Part shown: positions 32,898 through 39,856 of the stretch, piece by piece
Position numbering within the stretch: position 1 is the first letter of the stretch
Layout: each line of letters begins with the position of its first letter
DNA from: Microcaldota archaeon
GTDB lineage: Archaea > Micrarchaeota > Micrarchaeia > Anstonellales > Anstonellaceae
Assembly (NCBI GenBank): GCA_026396415.1
Contig: JAPLWX010000013.1
Span: 1 to 48,373 of the forward strand
Direction: 5' to 3'
DNA: 48,373 bases
The notes under the pieces: model-generated
Databases searched by the model: none
The model's input: the letters and a program-made list of their open reading frames with translations, nothing else
Told to the model about the DNA's origin: nothing
Translations under genes and position numbers: made by a program

Positions 32898-33775
32898 GTT
32901 CCGCAAAGCATGCGAAGCGCATCCCTGATGCCCGGCGCAAAGCCCATTATGGCGACCACTATGAGGACGAGCGCGATGTCGGACTTTTCCATTTTTTCTT
33001 TTCTCAGGAAATAGACTATTGCGCCTGCAAGCGCGATTTTTATGAGGAAGAACAGGAAAAAGCCGAGCGGGGTGGCATTGCCTATGCCTGAGGAGAGCAC
33101 GTGCTGCTCAAAGTAGCCCTTCCCAGTCTCCTTCGAGAAGATGTCCAGCACGACAAACGTGGCTGCACCGTCAAGCGCCTGCCCGCCTATTGCAAGCTTC
33201 TCGTAAACCGAAAGTTTCATCTTTCCCAGCCGCTCGAGCGCGAAAAATGCGGCATAGGCGCCAAGCGCGGCAATTGCAATTGCGAGAGCGAAAAACATCC
33301 AGTTTGACATAAAAGGCATCACGAGGAGGAAAATGGGCAGCCAAAGCAGGAAGCCGGCACAGGCTGCAAACATCTCCTGCTTCATCGCCCTTGCGATGGC
33401 AAGCGAGAGCAGGAAAAGCGCGGCGGTGACAAGATAGATGCCCGGCGTCACGGTGAGGAATCCGTACCTGAAAATGCCCGATGAATGAATCGCCATGTAA
33501 AGCGGGGCAATCGGGCTTGCCGACAATGCCATGCCTGCCACTGCGCCCGCATCCGACAGGTCAGTAAGCACGCGGCAGGTGGAGCCGAAAAGCACAAACG
33601 CGGCAGCCGCATGGAGGAAAGCAGGGCTTGAGAAATCGTATTTCCTCCCCTTCATGAACCGCCAAATCAGGTAAAGCGCGCCAATCGCCAATGCCGCGTA
33701 GGCAAGCGTGTTGATTGCGTTGTAGCCCGTCTTATCCACTATCGGGGAAATGAAATAATCCTCGAACACTCCCAT
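32894..33775 (-). CDS. DUF63 family membrane protein
   Basis: An integral membrane protein of 293 residues with about eight helices. The conserved blocks of the archaeal DUF63 family are present: YFISPIVDKTGYNAINTLAYA near the start, a GSTCRVLTD stretch, GGQALDGAATFVVLD, and GFAPGIRDALRMLCG at the end. Its function is unknown. The ATG at 33775 lies about 27 bases from the TATA-like CATAAAACG (33797-33807), which also faces the divergent gene at 33837. Confidence 0.88.
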   Translation of the reverse strand: MGVFEDYFISPIVDKTGYNAINTLAYAALAIGALYLIWRFMKGRKYDFSSPAFLHAAAAFVLFGSTCRVLTDLSDAGAVAGMALSASPIAPLYMAIHSSGIFRYGFLTVTPGIYLVTAALFLLSLAIARAMKQEMFAACAGFLLWLPIFLLVMPFMSNWMFFALAIAIAALGAYAAFFALERLGKMKLSVYEKLAIGGQALDGAATFVVLDIFSKETGKGYFEQHVLSSGIGNATPLGFFLFFLIKIALAGAIVYFLRKEKMEKSDIALVLIVVAIMGFAPGIRDALRMLCGT

Positions 33776-33796
33776 GGCGCAAGCTTTGCAGCACAA

Positions 33797-33807
33797 ACGT
33801 TTTATGC
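33797..33807. promoter_or_regulatory. Shared divergent TATA-like element (DUF63 and 33837 gene)
   Basis: CGTTTTATGC reads CATAAAACG on the minus strand. It is about 27 bases from the DUF63 ATG (leaderless) and about 35 bases from the ATG at 33837, which has GGTGGTG before it. Confidence 0.45.
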
Positions 33808-33836
33808 ATTGCCTGCGAATCCGTGATGGTGGTGCA

Positions 33837-34589
33837 ATGGCAAGCGCAGTGCAGGCATTCTCGGACGCATTCTCTTCCTACCGTGCATTGGTAGTGGAAT
33901 ACGCGGTCTATTCCGTGATACTAATTATTGCAAGCATGGCGCTCTCATTCTTCGCCGGCCTTTGCCTGGGCATTTTCGGCATAGTCTCGCTCGGAAGCGT
34001 GGCAAATGTGTTTGCCTCTGACGGAAGCATGGGCATTGCGGCAATAGGGCTTGGCGTTTCCCTGATTGCGCTTTTCCTTGCCCTCCTGGCCGTGCTTTGG
34101 GTGTCGTCCGGCCTGCACGGAGCATACCTTTCCACGCTCAACGGCTTCATCTCCAGGCGGAACCAGTCGCTTGGCGCATTTTTCCTCTGCGTGCCGAAGT
34201 TCGCGACCTCCATCACGCTAATTTCAATAATATGCGGGGTGCTCGTAGGCGCGCCCCTGCTGTTTGTGATGGCAATCGCCCCCTCGCTTGGGGAGATATT
34301 TTCCATCTTGGCGCTCCTGCTCGTCCTTATCTATGTTGCGGCAGCCGCATTCCTTCTCGTCTTCGCCATGCCTGCGGCCGTGGTGGACGGCAAGGGGCCG
34401 ATAAGCGCAATAAAGGTGTCAGCCATTGCCAGCCTCCGCAACCCCGCGCAGGTCATAATCTACTTCGCGATTGCCTTCGCGCTTGCCATCCCCGCGCTCG
34501 TGCCCCTCTTCAACCTGCTTTATATCCCTCTCTTTTACATGCCGCTTTCCATGTCAGCGCTTTTGCGCCTCTACCGCACCGCGCATTGA
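33837..34589 (+). CDS. Unknown multi-pass membrane protein
   Basis: A 250-residue protein, mostly hydrophobic, with about six membrane helices rich in Ala, Leu and Ile. It has a charged loop with SRRNQSLG near residue 105 and another with DGKGPISAIKVS near 185. The last pattern (a helix, then KGP-x-x-AIK-x-S) occurs in broad families of small membrane proteins without known function, so no family is assigned. The ATG is chosen for the GGTGGTG site just before it. Confidence 0.78.
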   Translation: MASAVQAFSDAFSSYRALVVEYAVYSVILIIASMALSFFAGLCLGIFGIVSLGSVANVFASDGSMGIAAIGLGVSLIALFLALLAVLWVSSGLHGAYLSTLNGFISRRNQSLGAFFLCVPKFATSITLISIICGVLVGAPLLFVMAIAPSLGEIFSILALLLVLIYVAAAAFLLVFAMPAAVVDGKGPISAIKVSAIASLRNPAQVIIYFAIAFALAIPALVPLFNLLYIPLFYMPLSMSALLRLYRTAH

Positions 34590-34610
34590 GGGGGCATCCC
34601 CATTCGGCGG

Positions 34611-34619
34611 GTTTAAATC
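34611..34619 (+). promoter_or_regulatory. TATA-like element of the tRNA gene
   Basis: GTTTAAATC lies about 30 bases upstream of the mature tRNA 5' end, a normal archaeal spacing. Confidence 0.6.
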
Positions 34620-34644
34620 TTTTTTCACTCAATCTCCCCTTAGT

Positions 34645-34904
34645 GGGCCCGTAGCTCAGCTGGTTAGAGCGGCATCAGTCGAGTCGCGCAAGCGGCTCTT
34701 CCGACGCACGTCTTATATGACACGCTCTCGCAAAATGTCGTGCCAGGCACGGCAGATTCGCCAGTTCCTCCGGAACGGACGATTGTGTCTTGGAAAGCTG
34801 TAGGTCACGAGTTCGAATGACAGCCCAAGGGGGCGCCGCCCCCTTAGTCCGTCACCGCCCAAACCCCCGCGGTTTGAGGCGTCCCGAAAATCTCGTCGGG
34901 CCCA
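34645..34904 (+). tRNA. tRNA with several introns, including one in the T-loop (isotype uncertain, Ile-like)
   Basis: Acceptor GGGCCCG (34645-34651) pairs with CGGGCCC (34897-34903), and the discriminator is A. The D-arm GCTC...GAGC with GGTTA in its loop is intact. The T-arm is split: ACGAG plus the whole loop TTCGAAT (34807-34818), then about 73 extra bases with two hairpins, then CTCGT (34892-34896). This is a clear T-loop intron. About 125 extra-long bases also lie between the D-arm and AGGTC (34802-34806). GGCAT (34671) can pair with GTGCC (34740), followed by AGG that is repeated before TC, suggesting separate introns in the anticodon region and the variable loop. Splice sites and anticodon cannot be fixed by eye. 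The body resembles archaeal tRNA-Ile. Confidence 0.82.
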
Positions 34905-34905
34905 C

Positions 34906-34920
34906 TTATTTTTTCCCTCT
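34906..34920 (+). terminator. T-rich terminator of the tRNA gene
   Basis: TTATTTTTTCCCTCT begins about 3 bases after the tRNA 3' end, a typical archaeal poly-T stop. No CCA is encoded. Confidence 0.6.
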
Positions 34921-34962
34921 CACCACGCTTCTTTTTATTAATCCTCAGTGCAAACCCTTTCC

Positions 34963-35262
34963 ATGGCGCAGCAGATGGGCATCCGCGAGATAGTCTGCGA
35001 GAGGATAGGCATGCTGCTCGCGCTTGCCGAGCAGGCGATGCGCGATGGCGACGAGAAGCACGCCAAGCGCTATGTCTTCCTCGCGCGCAAGCTCTCCACG
35101 CGCTACAACTGCCGCCTTGCGAAAAAGGACAGGATGCGCTTCTGCAAGTCCTGCGGCATGCCGCGCATCATTGGCAAGAACACCAAGGTGCGCTTAAGGA
35201 AGCGCACGCGCACTGCGGAGTATGCCTGCTCGTGCGGGGCGATAGCGGGGTTTAAATATTGA
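34963..35262 (+). CDS. rnp4: Ribonuclease P protein component 4
   Basis: The archaeal homologue of Rpr2/Rpp21, a protein partner of RNase P that trims the 5' ends of tRNA precursors. The 99 residues begin with the helical stretch IREIVCERIGMLLALAEQAM and AKRYVFLARKLSTRYN, then carry a zinc ribbon: CKSCG (near residues 64-68) and CSCG (near 90-93). The ATG at 34963 follows a TATA-like TTTTTATTAATC by about 26 bases, so the transcript is probably leaderless. It directly follows the tRNA, an apt neighbour for a tRNA-processing factor. Confidence 0.93.
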   Translation: MAQQMGIREIVCERIGMLLALAEQAMRDGDEKHAKRYVFLARKLSTRYNCRLAKKDRMRFCKSCGMPRIIGKNTKVRLRKRTRTAEYACSCGAIAGFKY

Positions 35263-35294
35263 ATGTGATAAAATACGGAAAAGAGGGTGAAAAT

Positions 35295-36548
35295 ATGTTT
35301 TTGTTCCAAAACGAAGGCATGCTGCTTGGGACTGGAAAGTCACGCTCATTCAAAGTGTATGATGCAGCTGGAGTTGCTAAAGCCACGCCTCTTTTCCCGC
35401 TCACACTCGCCCCGGATATTTCCAACGCCGAAGATGCAACGAAAGTCCTCATGCGCGGCATCTTGGCTCGCGTTCCGTCCAACGCAATCATCTCGCCAGG
35501 TTATGACGTCGAGGCAGTCGGCATTCTTGGGAAGGGTCTCGACAAGCGCGTCCAAATTTGCGATAAGTTCCAGTGTTTCCGGCCTGGCGATTTTCAGGCT
35601 TCGTTAATGGCCGGTCTCACAGGCGACTCAAAAGCGTTTTACGAAGGCATGCGCCCGTCACTTGCAAGCAATGAGGCGCGCGTCGGTTACCTAACAAACG
35701 AGATCACATTTCTTTATACGCACGATTTCCAAGGCAGGATAGAATATTCGAACACTAAAAACGCAGTTAAAAAGGTCTGCCAAGACTTCAACGTTGATAA
35801 AGAAAAGCTTTTACAGCTCCTCGGGTCAAAAGGCAACTCTGAAAAACTTACAGCGGTTTCAGTACAAGACGGCAAAACCTACATCATCATGAAAGGCTAC
35901 CGGAGTGGCACTCTGGCTATTTTTGAAAGCAATGGGAAAGCCCCCTCCAAGGAGTATATCAACGAGAAGCTTAACGCCATAAACGACTCCACGAGCTTTA
36001 TTACTGCGGTTTATGCTGCGCGTTTTTCCCAGTTGAAAGGAAAGGCAGTGTCCAATATCGTATTCAACAGAGGGGTTGCCGAGATTTCTCTTGGCGCCGA
36101 GCAACTTACGCTTGATATGGGCGGCATAATTTACGAGACAATGAATTCCATGGTGGGTGAAAAGCACGTTACTTGGAAGCGGCCTGCCAAGCAGGCTGTT
36201 CTGACCACGGCATCGCTAGGAGCTGTAGGTGACTGCCTCGCAGCCCGTGCGGCTTCCCCGATTGATGTCGAAAAAGAATATGATGCCAAGTTTGGCAAAG
36301 GCGCGTTCGATAGTTTTGCAAATCAAACGTTTTCCGGGCTTTACAGCCTTTATCTTCGAACATGGCAAAGCGCCCAGCCTGGCGTTGGAACCAATGACGC
36401 CTTCATGAATACCATCCTGGCGGACATGCAGACCCGCAGCTCAGTCAAGGACATGCAGGAAACATCCACATTCGCTTACGGCATTTCCAAGAAGAAAAAA
36501 GAGGAAAAGGACGAGCAGGACAGCAAAACCGGCGGCGGCTTTGCCTGA
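35295..36548 (+). CDS. Unknown 417-residue protein with MFxFQ start
   Basis: No family was recognised. The ATG at 35295 follows GAGGGTG, and a TATA-like TTTAAATATT lies about 40 bases upstream. It begins M-F-L-F-Q, like five other unidentified proteins here. There is no signal peptide or membrane helix. The body is mixed alpha/beta, with aromatic-rich segments (NEITFLYTHDFQGRIEYS, GLYSLYLRTWQSAQPG) and a basic, acidic, Gly-ending tail (KKKKEEKDEQDS) after residue 395. It follows rnp4 by 32 bases but has its own promoter. Confidence 0.75.
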   Translation: MFLFQNEGMLLGTGKSRSFKVYDAAGVAKATPLFPLTLAPDISNAEDATKVLMRGILARVPSNAIISPGYDVEAVGILGKGLDKRVQICDKFQCFRPGDFQASLMAGLTGDSKAFYEGMRPSLASNEARVGYLTNEITFLYTHDFQGRIEYSNTKNAVKKVCQDFNVDKEKLLQLLGSKGNSEKLTAVSVQDGKTYIIMKGYRSGTLAIFESNGKAPSKEYINEKLNAINDSTSFITAVYAARFSQLKGKAVSNIVFNRGVAEISLGAEQLTLDMGGIIYETMNSMVGEKHVTWKRPAKQAVLTTASLGAVGDCLAARAASPIDVEKEYDAKFGKGAFDSFANQTFSGLYSLYLRTWQSAQPGVGTNDAFMNTILADMQTRSSVKDMQETSTFAYGISKKKKEEKDEQDSKTGGGFA

Positions 36549-36583
36549 GCCAGCGCCATAATATGGTTTTATATACCCATTCC

Positions 36584-36602
36584 GCCGTATAAGACGGCTT
36601 TT
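36584..36602 (+). promoter_or_regulatory. Hairpin in the region before the ribosomal operon
   Basis: GCCGT (36584-36588) pairs with ACGGC (36594-36598) around a 5-base loop and is followed by TTTT. A TATA-like TTTTATATA lies upstream at 36567-36575. The hairpin may terminate the upstream gene or lie in the leader of the ribosomal operon, whose first ATG is at 36721. The rest of 36603-36720 holds nothing that I can name. Confidence 0.35.
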
Positions 36603-36720
36603 CCGAAGCGAAGAGGCCGAGTTTCGCCTTCTGTCGGGCTTTCCGGAAGCACGGATGAAAGGCTGCGCGTGCGCGCGGCGCAAATGAAAAAGCTTCAATG
36701 TTCCTAGACGGGGTGTTCGA

Positions 36721-37128
36721 ATGGTGACGGTTTACGACGTGGTGCCAAATAAATTGGTTGCAAAAACGGCTGCGAAGCTTCAGGGCATGGGCATAGTGGC
36801 GCCAGCATGGGTGGGCACGGTGAAATCCGGCTCGCACAGGGAAAGGATGCCCCAGCAGAAGAATTTCTGGTACATACGGCTTGCGGCAATACTTAGGAAC
36901 GCCTATATCAACGGAAAGGTGGGCACAAGCAGCCTCCGCACGCACTTCGGCGGCAAGAAAATCAGGGGAGTGAGGCCCGAGAAGAAAAGGAAGGCGGGCG
37001 GCGCAATCATAAGGAAGGGCATGCAGGCGCTGGAAAAAGCCGGCCTGATGGTGAAGAGGAAGACCGGCAGGGAAATCTCTGCGGCGGGAAAGAAGCTCCT
37101 CGACGCAGCGGCAAAGGAGGCCTCCTGA
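36721..37128 (+). CDS. rps19e: Small ribosomal subunit protein eS19
   Basis: A 135-residue archaeal S19e, part of the small subunit. Family features are VYDVVPNKLVAKTAAKL at the N-terminus, the central FWYIRLAAILRNAYINGKVGTSSLR, YGG-like THFGGKKIRGVRP, and a basic C-terminal helix with ALEKAGLMVKR and GREISAAGKKLLD. GGGGTG precedes the ATG at 36721. It heads the operon that continues to ftsY. Confidence 0.95.
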   Translation: MVTVYDVVPNKLVAKTAAKLQGMGIVAPAWVGTVKSGSHRERMPQQKNFWYIRLAAILRNAYINGKVGTSSLRTHFGGKKIRGVRPEKKRKAGGAIIRKGMQALEKAGLMVKRKTGREISAAGKKLLDAAAKEAS

Positions 37129-37132
37129 GGCG

Positions 37133-37444
37133 GTGCATTTGCCAGAAGAAGGGGAAAACGAGCAGCAGGACGCGCAGCAGCTCTACCAGAAGAGGCTGCA
37201 GGCGCTGAGGCTTGAGATGCAGAAAAAGGAGTTGCTGAGAAGCATGCTCTCCCCCGAGGCATACGAGCGCATGTCAAATGTGCGCATGTCCTCTCCTGAG
37301 CTTTATGACAAGGTGGTAAGCTCGCTTGCCTACCTTGCGCAGTCCGGGAAGAAGATAGGGAGGATTTCCGACGAGCAGCTTTATGCGCTGCTTGCGAAGA
37401 TGACCGAAAGGCGCGAAACAACGATTGAGTTCCGCTCGAAATGA
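37133..37444 (+). CDS. DNA-binding protein of the PDCD5 family
   Basis: A 103-residue archaeal PDCD5 (TFAR19) homologue, a small helical protein that binds DNA in vitro; its role in archaea is unsettled. The core is present: QQLYQKRLQALRLEMQKKELLRSMLSPEAYERM and the C-terminal GRISDEQLYALLAKMTERRETTIEF. The start is ambiguous: GTG 37133 or TTG 37139, since GAGGCGGTG overlaps the first and precedes the second. Location between eS19 and eL39 is the usual archaeal arrangement. Confidence 0.92.
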   Translation: MHLPEEGENEQQDAQQLYQKRLQALRLEMQKKELLRSMLSPEAYERMSNVRMSSPELYDKVVSSLAYLAQSGKKIGRISDEQLYALLAKMTERRETTIEFRSK

Positions 37445-37462
37445 ATTTGCGAAGTGGTGTTT

Positions 37463-37804
37463 ATGTATCATCCAGGAAAAGTGGTCGCAGTGCTGTCGCC
37501 CTCTGACAAGGGCATCATGTCAGCAGACGCGTCCGTGCAGGCCACGCTCCACATGTGGGACGAGAACGTGCTCACCATGCTCGTCGCGCCGAAAATCGCG
37601 AAGAAGGTGCGCGAGGGCGACATCGTGCTTTGCGACTACCGCCCTGAAAGCGGCATGTCAGTGCCTGTTCCGAGGAACGTAGTGGTGAAAATCCTCAAAG
37701 GCAAGCAGGCTGACAAGATGTGGCAGGAGTACAGGGAAGTGCACGAGAAGCGCAACAAGCGCGAGAGCAAGGAAAAGCAGGCGCAGCAGAGCTACATAGG
37801 CTGA
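37463..37804 (+). CDS. Uncharacterised small protein inside the ribosomal operon
   Basis: A 113-residue protein. ATG 37463 is chosen because GGTG lies 3 bases before it, as for eL39 and eL31 downstream. The first 85 residues look like a compact beta domain, possibly OB-like (GKVVAVLSPSDKGIM, ATLHMWDENVLTMLVA, EGDIVLCDYRP, VVKILKG). A charged helical tail follows (WQEYREVHEKRNKRESKEKQAQQ). No named family was recognised. A position among ribosomal genes suggests a role in ribosome assembly or translation, by association only. Confidence 0.8.
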   Translation: MYHPGKVVAVLSPSDKGIMSADASVQATLHMWDENVLTMLVAPKIAKKVREGDIVLCDYRPESGMSVPVPRNVVVKILKGKQADKMWQEYREVHEKRNKRESKEKQAQQSYIG

Positions 37805-37822
37805 TGTTCAAAAGGTGGATTT

Positions 37823-38002
37823 ATGAGCAAGAAAACAGCAAGGGCGAAGGCAACGCTTGGCAAGATGATAAAGAGGAACAGGCGCATACCCCTTTTCGTG
37901 ATTGCGAAGACGAATAGGAAAGTCACGCAGAACCGCGAGGTGCGCGCGTGGCGCAGCCACAAGCTGAAGATGCGCTCGCAGAAGCGCCACAGGCTCAACT
38001 AA
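37823..38002 (+). CDS. rpl39e: Large ribosomal subunit protein eL39
   Basis: A 59-residue, very basic protein, part of the exit-tunnel region of the large subunit. It begins MSKKTARAKATLGKMIKRN, continues with RRIPLFVIAKTNRKVTQN, and ends RSHKLKMRSQKRHRLN, a full match to the family. GGTGG precedes the ATG by 4 bases. It lies 18 bases after the upstream gene and 9 bases before eL31. Confidence 0.95.
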   Translation: MSKKTARAKATLGKMIKRNRRIPLFVIAKTNRKVTQNREVRAWRSHKLKMRSQKRHRLN

Positions 38003-38011
38003 GGTGTGTTT

Positions 38012-38452
38012 ATGGCAAATCTTGAAAGAATATACACAATCCCGCTCAAGGATGCATACGAGCACCCGAGGAACAAGCGCGGCAAGCGCGCAATCCGCCT
38101 CATACAGGCATTTGCGCTGCGCCACATGAAGGCAGGCGACGTGCGCGTTTCGGAAGGCGTGAACAGCGCCATACTGCGCGACGGCATAGAGAAGCCGCCT
38201 CGCAGGATAAAGGTGCGCATGGTGAAAGGCGACGACGCCTTGGTGCGCGTCTGGCTCATCGGCGAAGAGGAAACGATAAAGGAGACCGCCGACAAAAAGA
38301 AGAAAGAGGGCGAGGACAAGAAGAAAACGGAAGAGCAGGCGAAGAAAGCAGCTGACGCCAAGAAGGCTGAGGAAAAGAAAGCCGAGGAAGCAAAGAAAGC
38401 AGCGGCTGCAAAGCCCGCTCCTGCACCAGCCCAGGTTGCCAAGCCCAAGTAG
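38012..38452 (+). CDS. rpl31e: Large ribosomal subunit protein eL31 with a long Lys/Glu/Ala tail
   Basis: The first 90 residues are a standard eL31: LERIYTIPLKDAYEHPRNKRGKRA, ALRHMKAGDVRVSEGVNSAI, PRRIKVRMVKGDD, VRVWLIGEEE. After about residue 92 an extra 55-residue tail of Lys, Glu and Ala (KKKKEGEDKKKTEEQAKKAADAKK) ends in an Ala/Pro segment. Such tails are not part of the usual archaeal protein (about 80-95 residues) and would be disordered or helical. GGTG precedes the ATG at 38012. Confidence 0.95.
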   Translation: MANLERIYTIPLKDAYEHPRNKRGKRAIRLIQAFALRHMKAGDVRVSEGVNSAILRDGIEKPPRRIKVRMVKGDDALVRVWLIGEEETIKETADKKKKEGEDKKKTEEQAKKAADAKKAEEKKAEEAKKAAAAKPAPAPAQVAKPK

Positions 38453-38510
38453 CTTCTTTTCCCCTATTTTCATCTTTCCTTTTTTATCCCAATTTTCATC
38501 CGGTGCTCCC

Positions 38511-39173
38511 ATGGAATTCCCAAAAACCAGCAATTTCGGCAATCCGCACATAGGGCTTTTTGCGCGCGCGTCAGACGGGCTCATCGCGGTTGACATCACC
38601 TCTGCAGCCAAGATGCTGACTGCGCTTGAGGCGTTCGATGTGCCCCTGGTGCACGCATCGTTCGGCGCAAGCGGGCTGGTGGGCATATACCTTGCCTTCA
38701 ACTCCAACGGCGCAATCATCCCATCGTTTTGCGAAAAGAAAGAAATCGCGCTTCTCCGCTCGCACGGGCTTTCCATTTTCTCCCTGCCGGGCAGGTTCTG
38801 TGCCGCTGGCAACAACGTGGCTGCAAACGACTTCGGCGCGGTGATAAACCCCGAAATCCCGCGGGACATGGCAAGGAAAATATCCGACTGCCTAGGGGTG
38901 GAAGCGGTGGGCAGGGCGGTGGCAGGCTATTTCACCTCTGGAAGCGCCATCCTCGCCACCAACAAGGGCTTCCTGGCGCACAACCGCTGCTCCGAGGAAG
39001 AGTTAAAAGAGCTTCAGTCAATACTCCATGTGCAAGGCGTGAACGGCACGCTGAACACCGGCGTGGCATTCCCCTCGCTTGGCGCAGTGGCAAACTCCCA
39101 TCACGCGCTTTTCGGCGAAGCCTGCACGGGCTTTGAGATGGGCCGCGCCGTGCAGGGGCTTGACCTGATATGA
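38511..39173 (+). CDS. eif6: Translation initiation factor aIF6
   Basis: Binds the large ribosomal subunit and prevents early joining with the small one. The 220 residues have the repeated pentein layout: SNFGNPHIGLFARASDG, LVHASFGASGLVGIYLAFNSNG, GRFCAAGNNVAANDFGAVINPE, YFTSGSAILATNKGFLAHNRC, and NTGVAFPSLGAVANSHHALFG. CGGTG precedes the ATG at 38511. An in-frame extension to 38436 would be hydrophobic and is not part of the family. It sits in the conserved eL39-eL31-aIF6-LX order. Confidence 0.96.
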   Translation: MEFPKTSNFGNPHIGLFARASDGLIAVDITSAAKMLTALEAFDVPLVHASFGASGLVGIYLAFNSNGAIIPSFCEKKEIALLRSHGLSIFSLPGRFCAAGNNVAANDFGAVINPEIPRDMARKISDCLGVEAVGRAVAGYFTSGSAILATNKGFLAHNRCSEEELKELQSILHVQGVNGTLNTGVAFPSLGAVANSHHALFGEACTGFEMGRAVQGLDLI

Positions 39174-39195
39174 TTTGGATTTTAATGGTGATAAA

Positions 39196-39372
39196 ATGGC
39201 AAAGTTTTTGGTGACGGGAACAACGAGCACGGGCGGCGCGGCAAGGCCTTTTGAGAAGCAGGTCGATGCCCCTTCCGAGAAGCTTGCGCGCGAGAAAGTG
39301 CTTTCGCTTTTCGGCAGCAACGCAGGCATTAAAAGGTCAGCCATCAAGATAGCCTCTGTGGAAAAAATCTGA
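39196..39372 (+). CDS. rplX: Large ribosomal subunit protein LX (eL20/L18a-type)
   Basis: A 58-residue protein with the LX pattern: MAKFLVTGTTSTGG, a basic/acidic middle with FEKQVDAPSEKLAREKVLSLFGSN, and a C-terminal strand IKIASVEKI. GGTGAT precedes the ATG at 39196. It lies between aIF6 and prefoldin alpha, the usual archaeal order. Confidence 0.9.
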   Translation: MAKFLVTGTTSTGGAARPFEKQVDAPSEKLAREKVLSLFGSNAGIKRSAIKIASVEKI

Positions 39373-39412
39373 CTCTGCCCCGTTCTTGCGGGGAGATGTG
39401 CGGGGTGCGCTT

Positions 39413-39856
39413 ATGGGAAACGAAGAGGAGCTTAACCAAATAGAAGGCGAGCTTCAGATGCAGCAGTCTCGGGGCGAGGCAATCCGCCAGCAGATACAGG
39501 GCATGCAAAATTCCGCCCTTGAGATTTCCACCGCAATAGAGGCGCTGCAGAACATCAAGAAAGTGAAGGGCGACACGCTCGTGCCCATAGGCGCAGGGGT
39601 GTTCTTCTCCTGCCAAAAGCCTGATTTCGACCATGTGGTCATGAATATCGGCGCCGGCGTCATGGTGCAGAAAAAGCCGGAGGAGGCGCTGGGCGCCCTG
39701 ATGGAGCGGCAGAAGAAAATCTCCGGTGCCATGGCGTCCGCGCAGGAGGACATGGTGCAGGTGATAAATGCGATAGACACGCTCACCAGGCGCGCAAGCG
39801 CCATTGGAGCGGAGGAGGAGCGCAATGTTCGGCCTTCTAAAGAGCAAGCTCGCTAG
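39413..39856 (+). CDS. pfdA: Prefoldin subunit alpha
   Basis: The alpha chain of the archaeal prefoldin hexamer, which holds unfolded proteins for chaperonins. The 147 residues show two coiled-coil helices (EELNQIEGELQMQQSRGEAIRQQI and the C-terminal LMERQKKISGAMASAQEDMVQVINAI) joined by a beta hairpin (TLVPIGAGVFFSC, HVVMNIGAGVMVQK), the family layout. GGTGCGCTT precedes the ATG. Its last 32 bases overlap ftsY. Confidence 0.93.
   Translation: MGNEEELNQIEGELQMQQSRGEAIRQQIQGMQNSALEISTAIEALQNIKKVKGDTLVPIGAGVFFSCQKPDFDHVVMNIGAGVMVQKKPEEALGALMERQKKISGAMASAQEDMVQVINAIDTLTRRASAIGAEEERNVRPSKEQAR

Noticed and set aside
38436-38510. In-frame N-terminal extension of aIF6 with a hydrophobic stretch
   Set aside because: aIF6 is cytosolic and starts at the ATG preceded by GGTG; the extension is not part of the family.
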